From Desulfobacterales bacterium (GTDB lineage Bacteria > Desulfobacterota > Desulfobacteria > Desulfobacterales > QNYZ01): 7,234 nucleotides of DNA. The position numbers and the translations under genes are program-made. Within the stretch, counting starts at the first letter, position 1. Every line of letters starts with the position of its first letter. Where the stretch lies: contig JAOZUU010000137.1 of the NCBI GenBank assembly GCA_029938515.1, forward strand, positions 1 through 7,234, in the 5' to 3' direction. Below, piece by piece: positions 1 to 5,726 of this stretch. The notes below the pieces were generated by a model, which saw nothing but the letters and a program-made list of their open reading frames with translations, made no database searches and was not told the DNA's origin.

Positions 1-30
1 CAAAATATACATAACGCAATAACGAGACAC

Positions 31-822
31 ATGGGTATGCTGCCCGTTCTTCTGGCAGCGGTGATCGCTCTTGTCCTGGCAGTTTCCGTTCCGGCAGCTT
101 GGGCCAAACGGGATGTAATCGAGTACGATGAAGCGGAAATTTTCTTCGAGCTCAATGATACTGATGGGGACTTGGGCATTCACGCTCTGATCGATGGAGA
201 CGCCTGGAGATATCTAAGGATTGTGGATCCAAGACACCGTCAAATGCTCAATATTATAGTTAAAGGACATTTGCGTAAGCAGGGCCTTACCGAGATATTT
301 TTTGAGAGTGCCGAACCGACGTTCGACGAGCTGGATCCCAAAGACTTCTTCAATCGATTCCCGGAAGGAGAGTATAAGATTAAAGGCAAAACGCTTAATA
401 GAGATAAGGTGGTGAGCGAGGTGGAGCTCACGCATGTGATGCCGGCTCCGCCTGAACCTACGGTTAACGGATGGCCGATGGCGGAGAATTGTGACGAGGA
501 CGCAACGGTGGTGAGGAGCCTTCCTGTCACCATAGAATGGCCCGAGGTTACGTGGTCACACCCCGACTCCTATGGTGGTGGTGCCGGGGTACAACCTCCA
601 ATCCCCGTTACGATTCATAACTACGAGGTCGTCCTCGAAATAGAGTTAGGGGAGGAGTTCACATCGGTGCTTAGCGTCATTCTTCCGCCCGATGTGACGT
701 CATTTACGGTTCCTGAAGAGTTTATTTCTTTAGGAGATGAGTTCAAATACGAAGTGCTGGCAAGAGAAGAAAGCTTTAACCAGACAGCGGTTGAAAGCTG
801 CTTCGTATTAGAATTACCATAA
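31..822 (+). CDS. Exported protein of unknown function, acidic loop plus possible FnIII-like domain
   Basis: I do not recognise a named function. Residues 4-25 form a hydrophobic signal peptide ending in AWA before KRD, so the protein is probably exported and cut there by signal peptidase I. The mature N-terminus carries an acidic loop NDTDGDLG (about 42-49) resembling a calcium-binding DxDxDG loop. From about residue 140 to the end, alternating hydrophobic strands (VTIEWPEVT, YEVVLEIE, TSFTVPEE, FKYEVLARE) suggest a fibronectin-III-like beta sandwich. There are only two cysteines, C154 and C257, which could form a disulfide in the periplasm. The reading frame stays open upstream to base 1, and the ATG at 31 gives a signal peptide with no positive charge and no clear Shine-Dalgarno. 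The true start may therefore lie before the window, or the ATG at 37 could be used. No terminator follows it, and its function and partners are unknown. Confidence 0.8.
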   Translation: MGMLPVLLAAVIALVLAVSVPAAWAKRDVIEYDEAEIFFELNDTDGDLGIHALIDGDAWRYLRIVDPRHRQMLNIIVKGHLRKQGLTEIFFESAEPTFDELDPKDFFNRFPEGEYKIKGKTLNRDKVVSEVELTHVMPAPPEPTVNGWPMAENCDEDATVVRSLPVTIEWPEVTWSHPDSYGGGAGVQPPIPVTIHNYEVVLEIELGEEFTSVLSVILPPDVTSFTVPEEFISLGDEFKYEVLAREESFNQTAVESCFVLELP

Positions 823-1078
823 GAATAGCACCCCAACGCAACCTGCGTAGAATCCGTGGGCCCCATTCGCATCGTGCATCAGATCCGTGGTCGAGGCGAA
901 TGGAGTCCCACCGATTGCGTGCCTTCGATGTGATGATCATGGCACCGCCCGTGGAAGCTTTGAAGCCTGCTGTGCAAAAATTGGCTAAAGCTGCCATTCG
1001 GCAGGGCACAATCCAGTGATATGATAGGGCTGTTTCGTATAACTTATCAAAATTCACGCATTTATACCGGATATTTTT
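823..1078. other. Gene-poor spacer with hairpin and weak ORF-like stretches
   Basis: No gene can be supported with confidence here. It contains the 851-916 hairpin. A 39-codon + strand frame (900-1019, ATG to TGA) has a coding-looking C-terminal half with an alanine-, lysine- and valine-rich helix-like segment, but no ribosome binding site. Long open frames on the minus strand cover the same bases without recognisable motifs. The stretch may be a decayed gene or mobile-element remnant. The last 60 bases are AT-rich and probably hold the promoter of the small membrane protein gene that follows, but I cannot pick unambiguous -35/-10 boxes. Confidence 0.4.
851..916. repeat. Long imperfect inverted repeat (hairpin)
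   Basis: Arms 851-870 and 896-916 pair around a 25-base loop. The inner eight pairs are perfect (CCATTCGC 863-870 with GCGAATGG 896-903). After one mismatch, one pair and a one-base bulge come five more pairs (GTGGG with CCCAC), one mismatch and four more (AATC with GATT), about 18 pairs in all. A near-repeat of the left arm (ATCCGTGG) occurs in the loop at 883-890. No T-run follows on the + strand, so it does not read as an intrinsic terminator. It could be a structured RNA, a remnant of a mobile element, or a REP-like unit. It lies in a gene-poor stretch after the exported protein gene. Confidence 0.5.
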
Positions 1079-1245
1079 ATGTCTTTTCTATTTAAAATAA
1101 TCGTTATTTTCGTTGTAACAGTATTCTCTCTTTTTATCGGGGGATGGATCGCCACCCGTATCATAAAAATGGAAATGCGGATATCCGGGAGACGGCCGCC
1201 GATTTGATCGAGGAAATCGAAGAAGATGAAAATGAGACTGAATGA
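1079..1245 (+). pseudogene. Small single-helix membrane protein gene, apparently frameshifted
   Basis: From ATG 1079 the frame encodes a short protein with one hydrophobic helix (about residues 3-23, IIVIFVVTVFSLFIGGWIA) followed by TRIIK, and stops at 1205-1207 after 42 codons. The last dozen residues of that frame look non-coding. Shifting by -1 at the A5 run at 1165-1169 opens a frame continuing NGNADIRETAADLIEEIEED and ending at TGA 1243-1245. This is an acidic amphipathic helix of the kind often found in the cytoplasmic tail of tiny membrane proteins. The joined product is about 55 residues. One A lost from an original run of six would explain it exactly. A sequencing error, a real pseudogene, or -1 slippage of tRNA-Lys on AAA are all possible. 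The ribosome binding site is weak (CCGGA at 1067-1071). Function unknown. The BT1-type transporter gene follows 62 bases later and might be co-transcribed. Confidence 0.5.
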
Positions 1246-1307
1246 TCTGGCCTACTTTTAAATAAAACCGATTTGCTTTAAGTTCCGCTTCATGCGAGAA
1301 TAGGGTC

Positions 1308-2810
1308 ATGAATTCATCCCAGGAAACAGCGGATCGGGATCACCGTAAACTCTCACACCTCCGCTGGGCCATCGGCACGCCATATTTTGTCCAGGGTACT
1401 AAAAATTTAACGGAAATTCCTATCCTGTTTTTCATCAAGTTTCAGCTTGGCATGGACGATGCCGGCGGGCAGTTGTTCGACGCGTTAAGAAGCATTGGAT
1501 GGATGCTAAAGCCCATTTGGGGCTACATTTCCGATCAGTTTGCATTGTTCGGCTATCATCGCAAATCCTGGTATGTATTGATGGCCTGTCTGGCGGTGGT
1601 ATTCTGGTTTGTGGCTGCTGTTTTATCTTATCTGGGAATCACCATCCCATTGGTTTACTTCATTGTTTTCAATCTTGCGTTTACAACCTACGCGTTTGTG
1701 GACGTTGTGACGGATGCCATCATGGTAACCGAGGGCCAGCGTCTGAAACGGGTCGGATCTTTTGTCAATTTTCAATGGTTGATCCTGTCTATTGCCAACG
1801 CGGGTGCTTTGTTTTTGGGCGGCTGGTTGCAGACCAACATTGAGGCCGGGTCGGTGGAGCCATGGGTGGTTTTCTTTCTGGCTGGAATTCCACCGTTGTT
1901 CACGGCTCTGGTCGGTATTCGGTATATTCCTGAAAAAAAGCAGCCCGGGCCGCACAAGCACGCAAAGAAATCAGAATCATCAACGAGTCTCAACCGCACC
2001 TGGCCTTATATCAGATCCGTTCCGGGTCGTCTGAACCGTTTTCGCAAAAACAACCACACTTTATGGCTACTGATGCTTTTCATCTTTTTCTGGAAGTTCA
2101 GCCCATCGGTTGGATACATCGAGCGAAGCTACCTGATCGATGAACGGGGATTTACAGGACAGATTTTCGGAATCATTCTATCAATCGGCGGCATTACATT
2201 TTTTTTCTCGATTCTCTCTTATCGTTGGGTGGTGCGAATGTTTCCCCGCATCCAGTGGCACTATATCCTGTATGCCATGGTTGCCATCGCGGTTTTACAC
2301 TTTCCCTTAAGCTTTTTTCTTTACCTGGAACCGGACCATCCATGGTGGCGATTTGTCTATTTTACACTGCCGGATGCCTTTAATCCATTGCCGGAATGGA
2401 ACCGCTATCAGTGGTTCAAGCTGGTTAACGGGACGATTTTCAGTTTCGCGATGATTCCGGCTTTTCTGATCCCCCTGACGATAAACGGCCACGTCGTAAA
2501 GGTATCTCACGCGGCCATCGGGTATGCATTTTTGACCGCTTTGGCCAACACCACCAATATTGTCGAAGATGTTGTCGGGGCCGGGCTGTTCAAATTGTTT
2601 TCAATCCCATCGTTTGGCTGGCTGCATATTGTTTTTCAAGGCTCGATGTTCGACCTTGCCAATTCGCTGGACACGCGGACGCTCATTCTGGAGATGTTTA
2701 TTTACATCAGCTTGTTTTTTACGCTTTTGACCATTCCATTTATTGAGTTGCTGAGAAGAGATCTGAAAAAACGGGACATTAAAATCGTTTTGAGCAAGGC
2801 TGATGATTAA
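1308..2810 (+). CDS. BT1/folate-biopterin transporter-type MFS permease
   Basis: The 500-residue protein is an integral inner-membrane carrier with about 12 hydrophobic segments in two halves, joined by a basic hydrophilic loop (about 208-250). Features seen: an N-terminal LRWAIGTPYFVQGTKNLTE block, an MFS motif-A-like loop GYISDQFALFGYHRKSW (72-88) at the start of the second helix pair, and AFVDVVTDAIMVTEG (129-143). The last resembles the DVVxDAxxVE signature of the BT1 (PF03092) family. Known members carry folates or pterins, but many bacterial homologues are uncharacterised, so the substrate is not assigned. The ATG at 1308 is the only plausible start: an in-frame TAA lies at 1263-1265 and no ATG, GTG or TTG is in frame between. 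AGGG at 1302-1305 sits unusually close to it, so initiation may be weak. The gene converges on the sigma-54 activator gene and has no obvious metabolic link to the redox operon beyond it. Confidence 0.85.
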   Translation: MNSSQETADRDHRKLSHLRWAIGTPYFVQGTKNLTEIPILFFIKFQLGMDDAGGQLFDALRSIGWMLKPIWGYISDQFALFGYHRKSWYVLMACLAVVFWFVAAVLSYLGITIPLVYFIVFNLAFTTYAFVDVVTDAIMVTEGQRLKRVGSFVNFQWLILSIANAGALFLGGWLQTNIEAGSVEPWVVFFLAGIPPLFTALVGIRYIPEKKQPGPHKHAKKSESSTSLNRTWPYIRSVPGRLNRFRKNNHTLWLLMLFIFFWKFSPSVGYIERSYLIDERGFTGQIFGIILSIGGITFFFSILSYRWVVRMFPRIQWHYILYAMVAIAVLHFPLSFFLYLEPDHPWWRFVYFTLPDAFNPLPEWNRYQWFKLVNGTIFSFAMIPAFLIPLTINGHVVKVSHAAIGYAFLTALANTTNIVEDVVGAGLFKLFSIPSFGWLHIVFQGSMFDLANSLDTRTLILEMFIYISLFFTLLTIPFIELLRRDLKKRDIKIVLSKADD

Positions 2811-2860
2811 CGAATGAACAGAATACTTCACATCAGCCAGGTACTCTCCACCAAAAATAA

Positions 2861-2893
2861 ATCGACCCCGAGAGATAATCCCACGGGGTCGAT
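2861..2893 (-). terminator. Intrinsic terminator of the sigma-54 activator gene
   Basis: Perfect 10-bp stem ATCGACCCCG (2861-2870) with CGGGGTCGAT (2884-2893), 13-base loop. Read on the minus strand, the stem is followed by TTATTTTTGG, a good U-rich tail; on the + strand no T-run follows. It therefore best ends transcription of the minus-strand activator gene, 136 bases after its stop codon. Because the two genes converge here, it may also partly stop readthrough from the transporter gene. Confidence 0.8.
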
Positions 2894-3028
2894 CTATCGA
2901 GGGTGAGGTAAAATAGCTCTAATGGAGGTAATGCCTTGAGCCATTCGTTTAATCTTATTAAGCAACAACCATGCCGGAACGAAACATCTGGCAATATTAT
3001 TTTATCGCAATTTGACTTTTAGTCTGGA

Positions 3029-4405
3029 TCAAGCCACATATTTTGCTTTGATCCCGTAACGTTTCAAGCGATTCCACACGGTCACCCGTGAAACGCCGAG
3101 GATTCGAGCCGCCTGGGATTGATTGCCGCCAGTCTGCTTTAAAGCATGCAACAGCTGAGTCTTCTTGACGTCTTCCCTGTTTGATGGTGCCAAGTTTATA
3201 ACGGATTGGTTTTCAACGGTTTCATTGGTAATTCCAGGTGGCAGGTCCTTGGGTTGGATCATGTCTTCCCGGCAAGTAACAAAGGCGTACTCGAAGGCGC
3301 TCCTTAGCTCCCGGACATTGCCCGGCCAGGAATACTGCATCAGGGTTTCCATGGCCTCCTTGCTGATTCTTTGAATATTTTTAGCGCTTTTTAACTGAAT
3401 CCGCCTGAAAAATGACTCAGCCAGGAGCGGTATATCCCCTGCTCGTTCTCTTAACGGGGGCACGTCAATGGGAATAACATTTATCCGATAGAATAAATCC
3501 TCCCTGAATTCACCCTTTTCCACCAGAGACTTAAGATCTCGATTGGTGGCCGTGATGATGCGCACGTCAATGGGAATGGTTCGGTTGGCGCCTACCCGTT
3601 CAATCACTTTTTCTTCCAGGACCCGCAGCAACTTGACCTGGGTGGTCAATGGTAAATCACCGATTTCATCCAGAAAAATATCACCGCCCCGGGCCGCTTC
3701 AAATCGGCCTTCACGACCCTGGTGGGCGCCGGTAAACGCACCTTTAACATGTCCGAACAATTCACTTTCCAACAGGTTTTCATTTAACGCGGCGCAATTG
3801 ACTTTGACATACGGCTTGTCCTTGCGTTCGCCATTTTCATGGATGGCCCTGGCAATGAGCTCTTTTCCGGTACCGCTTGCTCCAAAAATAATAACGGGCG
3901 CATCGGAATGAACCGTATTGGTAATTAGATCAAAGACCAGTTGCATCTGGCTCGAAGCACCGATAATACCGCAAAATCGACTTTCCTCGCGCAGCTCCCG
4001 GCGAAACGCCTCGATTTGAGTATCCTTGGCAATCAGCTCGGATATATCTGTCAAGGTTTCCACGGCGCCAATGGTCTGACCCCGGGCATCTTTTAACAGG
4101 GAAGCATTTTTCAGTACATGGACAGACTCTCCATCGAATCGTTTAATCATGCATTGTCCCATCCTTAATGTCTGGGCGCGAAATAAGGAGCACCAATGCT
4201 TATCGGTCCCGTTCCGGGCGATTTCACAGGTTGTGCAATTTAGTATAACACAAGATTTTCCTATGATTTCAGCCTGATTGAATCCGGTAATCTTTTCGAA
4301 GGCCTTGTTAATGGAAACAATGGTGCCTTCTATATCCACAATCATGATGCCGTCCTGAATGGTATCCACCACCGTTTTCCAATAGGTGTTTAATTCTTGG
4401 GCCAA
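3029..4405 (-). CDS. PAS-domain sigma-54-dependent activator (AAA+, Fis HTH)
   Basis: Bacterial enhancer-binding protein of 458 residues. Order: PAS sensor (about 8-125), short linker helix, AAA+ sigma-54 interaction domain (about 144-380), Fis-type helix-turn-helix (about 413-450, GGNQSQAARILGVSRVTVWNRL). The AAA+ part is complete: Walker A GASGTGKE (175-182), GAFTGA (222-227) which contacts sigma-54, Walker B GDIFLDE (241-247), and REDLFYRINV with the arginine-finger region (301-310). There is no receiver domain, so the signal is probably read directly by the PAS domain. That domain carries C52, C57, C60, C72 and C85, a spacing suited to a metal, an iron-sulfur cluster or thiol redox sensing (inference). 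The start is TTG: AGGAGGG lies six bases upstream, and an in-frame TAG two codons upstream rules out a longer form. It is divergent from an operon with a sigma-54 promoter, which it very likely activates. Confidence 0.95.
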   Translation of the reverse strand: MAQELNTYWKTVVDTIQDGIMIVDIEGTIVSINKAFEKITGFNQAEIIGKSCVILNCTTCEIARNGTDKHWCSLFRAQTLRMGQCMIKRFDGESVHVLKNASLLKDARGQTIGAVETLTDISELIAKDTQIEAFRRELREESRFCGIIGASSQMQLVFDLITNTVHSDAPVIIFGASGTGKELIARAIHENGERKDKPYVKVNCAALNENLLESELFGHVKGAFTGAHQGREGRFEAARGGDIFLDEIGDLPLTTQVKLLRVLEEKVIERVGANRTIPIDVRIITATNRDLKSLVEKGEFREDLFYRINVIPIDVPPLRERAGDIPLLAESFFRRIQLKSAKNIQRISKEAMETLMQYSWPGNVRELRSAFEYAFVTCREDMIQPKDLPPGITNETVENQSVINLAPSNREDVKKTQLLHALKQTGGNQSQAARILGVSRVTVWNRLKRYGIKAKYVA

Positions 4406-4411
4406 TATCTA

Positions 4412-4418
4412 CCCTCCT
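4412..4418 (-). promoter_or_regulatory. Strong ribosome binding site fixing a TTG start
   Basis: AGGAGGG on the minus strand, six bases before the TTG at 4405-4403. It decides the start of the activator gene. Its 5' base is the first base of the 16-bp palindrome at 4418-4433, so operator and translation start region touch. Confidence 0.85.
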
Positions 4419-4433
4419 GTTAAATATTTAACA
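4418..4433. promoter_or_regulatory. Perfect 16-bp palindrome, likely operator or UAS
   Basis: TGTTAAATATTTAACA, each half TGTTAAAT. It lies in the leader of the activator gene and about 150 bases upstream of the divergent -24/-12 promoter, within the range at which enhancer-binding proteins act. TTAACA half-sites recur at 4451-4456 and 4470-4475. It is likely a binding site of the adjacent Fis-type activator, serving operon activation and possibly autoregulation. This is inference from position and symmetry. Confidence 0.6.
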
Positions 4434-4450
4434 ATTATTAAATATAACCC

Positions 4451-4478
4451 TTAACACTTGAACAGGTATTTAACAAGT
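4451..4478. promoter_or_regulatory. Second candidate activator site (TTAACA half-sites, ACTTG-N13-CAAGT)
   Basis: TTAACA occurs at 4451-4456 and again at 4470-4475, matching the right half of the neighbouring palindrome. ACTTG at 4456-4460 and CAAGT at 4474-4478 form an inverted repeat around 13 bases. Two adjacent dimer sites about 40 bases apart fit the cooperative upstream activating sites of sigma-54 activators. The exact protein footprint cannot be told from sequence. Confidence 0.4.
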
Positions 4479-4583
4479 AAAAAGATATCAACATAATGTG
4501 ATTTCAATAAATAGGGACTAGAATATCATCCGACTCTCAATTTAGATCAGTTCGTATTTCTTTTAAAAAATAGTCTTTGATTT

Positions 4584-4599
4584 TGGCATCAACGTTGCA
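4584..4599 (+). promoter_or_regulatory. Sigma-54 (-24/-12) promoter of the tusA-flpD-hdrA operon
   Basis: TGGCATCAACGTTGCA matches the RpoN consensus TGGCAC-N5-TTGCW at all but one base. The invariant GG (4585-4586) and GC (4597-4598) have the required ten bases between them. The predicted transcription start is near 4610, giving a 5' leader of about 45 bases before the TTG start at 4655. The gene for a sigma-54 activator lies divergently upstream. Confidence 0.88.
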
Positions 4600-4654
4600 G
4601 TTAAGCCATATTGATTTTTTATTAATTTGGATCCATAAAATTTTCGGTGGGTCG

Positions 4655-4981
4655 TTGAAGAACAAAATTGATTATACATTGGACCTTCGGGATATAATCG
4701 CCCCGTTTACCCTTTTAAAAGTGACCCAGGCGCTTCGTGAGATGAAAACCGGCGAACACCTGGAAATTTTAGCGACCGATCAGGATACACGCAAGTACCT
4801 TTTCCAGGTATTGGATGCCACCGGCCATTATCGCATGGTCGAGATCAACGACAAGAGCGATTTATGCCGAATTCTTCTGGAGAAAAGAGAGACCGATTCA
4901 TTAAAACCAATAATCCCAAAAAGTACTTTAACCATTCAACAAGGAGGCAACAATGAACGACATCGATCTAAGCACCATTGA
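4655..4981 (+). CDS. TusA/SirA-like protein lacking the CPxP cysteine
   Basis: Residues 6-78 fit the small beta-alpha-beta TusA/SirA fold: DYTLDLRDIIAPFTLLKV, then TQALREMKTGEHLEILATD and a closing strand. In TusA proteins the first helix starts with a CPxP motif whose cysteine carries the persulfide sulfur. Here the equivalent residues are A16-P-F-T19, and the only cysteine in the 108 residues is C71 on a different strand, so sulfur transfer by the usual route is unlikely. About 30 extra residues, rich in polar and basic side chains, follow the fold. The TTG at 4655 is chosen because it is downstream of the sigma-54 start site and directly precedes the conserved fold, with GGTGGG (4646-4651) ahead of it. 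A TTG at 4577 would put the promoter inside the gene. Its 3' end overlaps the next tusA by 29 bases. Possible roles are scaffold, regulator or partner of that TusA (inference). Confidence 0.75.
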   Translation: MKNKIDYTLDLRDIIAPFTLLKVTQALREMKTGEHLEILATDQDTRKYLFQVLDATGHYRMVEINDKSDLCRILLEKRETDSLKPIIPKSTLTIQQGGNNERHRSKHH

Positions 4982-5207
4982 AATTGGTAATTCCGTAGAC
5001 GCCAGGGGAAGCGCCTGTCCGGGCCCCCTGCTGGAAGCAAAAAAAGGGGTCGGAAAAGTCAAGGTGGGTGAAATACTGGAAATTCTTTCCAACGATTCGG
5101 GAACCCGCACGGACATCCCCGCCTGGTCCAAGAAGGTGGGACACGAATATCTCGGCTTTCTGGAATCCGATGGCTATGACAAGCACTTCGTACGCAGGAA
5201 TAAATAG
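4953..5207 (+). CDS. tusA: TusA-family sulfur carrier protein
   Basis: An 84-residue TusA/SirA-family protein. After a ten-residue lead it has VDARGSACPGPLLEAKK (15-31) with the CPxP motif (CPGP, C22) at the start of the first helix, then VGEILEILSNDSGTRTDIPAWSKKVG and a final strand ending in FVRRNK. In characterised TusA proteins the motif cysteine holds a persulfide and passes sulfur to a partner, for tRNA thiolation, molybdenum cofactor work or dissimilatory sulfur metabolism. Here the hdrA and flpD neighbours point to redox or sulfur energy metabolism rather than tRNA modification (inference). AGGAGG (4942-4947) lies five bases before the ATG, inside the end of the preceding tusA-like gene, so the two are probably translated together. 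The gene symbol is a family name, and a strict orthologue of E. coli TusA is not implied. Confidence 0.88.
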   Translation: MNDIDLSTIEIGNSVDARGSACPGPLLEAKKGVGKVKVGEILEILSNDSGTRTDIPAWSKKVGHEYLGFLESDGYDKHFVRRNK

Positions 5208-5218
5208 GACGATTGCCC

Positions 5219-5653
5219 ATGTCGAACGCGTCGAACACCTCAACGGACGGGAAAATCCTGATTCTGGCCACTGAAACCTGTGCATATCCTGGCGCTAACT
5301 CCGTGGGCCAAGCCCATTCGAGCTATCCGACCAACGCTTATATTATCAGGGTCAGGGCGCCGGCGCTATTTCCGGAACACTTCTATCTTGACTGTTTCAG
5401 GAAAGGTATCAGTGGCATTATCATCATGTCCTGTGGCGAAGAATGCCCGTACGATGGGGCCTACTCCGCCTTGGCCAAACGGCTTGACAGGGTATACAAG
5501 CTGATGAAGGAGCGTGGTCTGGAAATCCGCAGGCTCAGATTGACGGCCATTTGTACGGTATGTAATCGCGCCTTTTTAAAAGAAGTCAACGATATGAATA
5601 CCCTGATCCAGGAACTCGGCCCGCCCAGAGAGGGCGAAAAGGAAGCGGCCTGA
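5219..5653 (+). CDS. FlpD/MvhD-like electron-transfer subunit (diverged)
   Basis: A soluble protein of 144 residues resembling the FlpD/MvhD family (hydrogenase delta subunit, PF02662). In that family it carries a [2Fe-2S] centre and passes electrons from a hydrogenase or formate dehydrogenase to HdrA. The fold marks are visible: GKILILATETCAYPGANSVG (11-30), YPTNAYIIRVRAP, FRKGISGIIIMSCGEECPY (60-78), a long helix, and LRLTAICTVCNRAFLKEVN. Compared with the usual CCNWC, MCSGR and GCHPGDC pattern (from memory), the first cysteines and the MCSGR cysteine are absent. C21, C72, C76 and an extra C112-x2-C115 pair remain, so cluster binding is probably altered. ATG 5219 is preferred over TTG 5213 because AGGA (5206-5209) lies nine bases upstream of it. 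It follows tusA by 11 bases and precedes hdrA-like genes, the expected partner. No selenocysteine TGA is seen in frame. Confidence 0.8.
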   Translation: MSNASNTSTDGKILILATETCAYPGANSVGQAHSSYPTNAYIIRVRAPALFPEHFYLDCFRKGISGIIIMSCGEECPYDGAYSALAKRLDRVYKLMKERGLEIRRLRLTAICTVCNRAFLKEVNDMNTLIQELGPPREGEKEAA

Positions 5654-5674
5654 GCCTGAAATAAATAACCCATG

Positions 5675-5714
5675 CCGGGACGGTTTTATCTGAAAATGAA
5701 CCGACCCGGTTTTT
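5675..5714 (+). terminator. Terminator-like hairpin inside the operon
   Basis: CCGGG-A-CGGTT (5675-5685) pairs with AACCG-A-CCCGG (5699-5709), giving ten pairs with one A-A mismatch and a 13-base loop, followed directly by TTTTT (5710-5714). This has the form of an intrinsic terminator. It sits between the flpD-like and hdrA-like genes, with the Shine-Dalgarno of the latter starting three bases after the T-run. It probably lowers expression of the hdrA part through partial termination, or stabilises the upstream mRNA end after processing. Confidence 0.65.
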
Positions 5715-5726
5715 CCAGGAGAAAAC

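Noticed and set aside
965..985. TTGGCTAAAGCTGCC-like sequence as a second sigma-54 promoter
   Set aside because: The GG and GC are separated by eight bases rather than ten, and the flanking consensus is weak.
776..1057. Long open frame on the minus strand covering the end of the exported protein gene
   Set aside because: It runs antisense through the 3' end of a well-supported gene and the hairpin, has no ribosome binding site, and shows no domain-like pattern.
2861..2893. Hairpin as a main + strand terminator of the transporter gene
   Set aside because: The T-rich tail exists only when read on the minus strand, so it was assigned to the activator gene.
2900..3028. Short minus-strand frame of about 30 codons downstream of the activator gene
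   Set aside because: No ribosome binding site, low complexity and no recognisable motif; it lies between the activator stop and its terminator.
3543..3911. 122-codon + strand frame inside the activator gene
   Set aside because: It is antisense to the highly conserved AAA+ core; its composition is explained by the complement of that gene.
4577..4654. Longer form of the first tusA-like gene starting at TTG 4577
   Set aside because: It would include the -24/-12 promoter within the coding region, and transcription is predicted to start near 4610. The extra residues are not part of the TusA fold.
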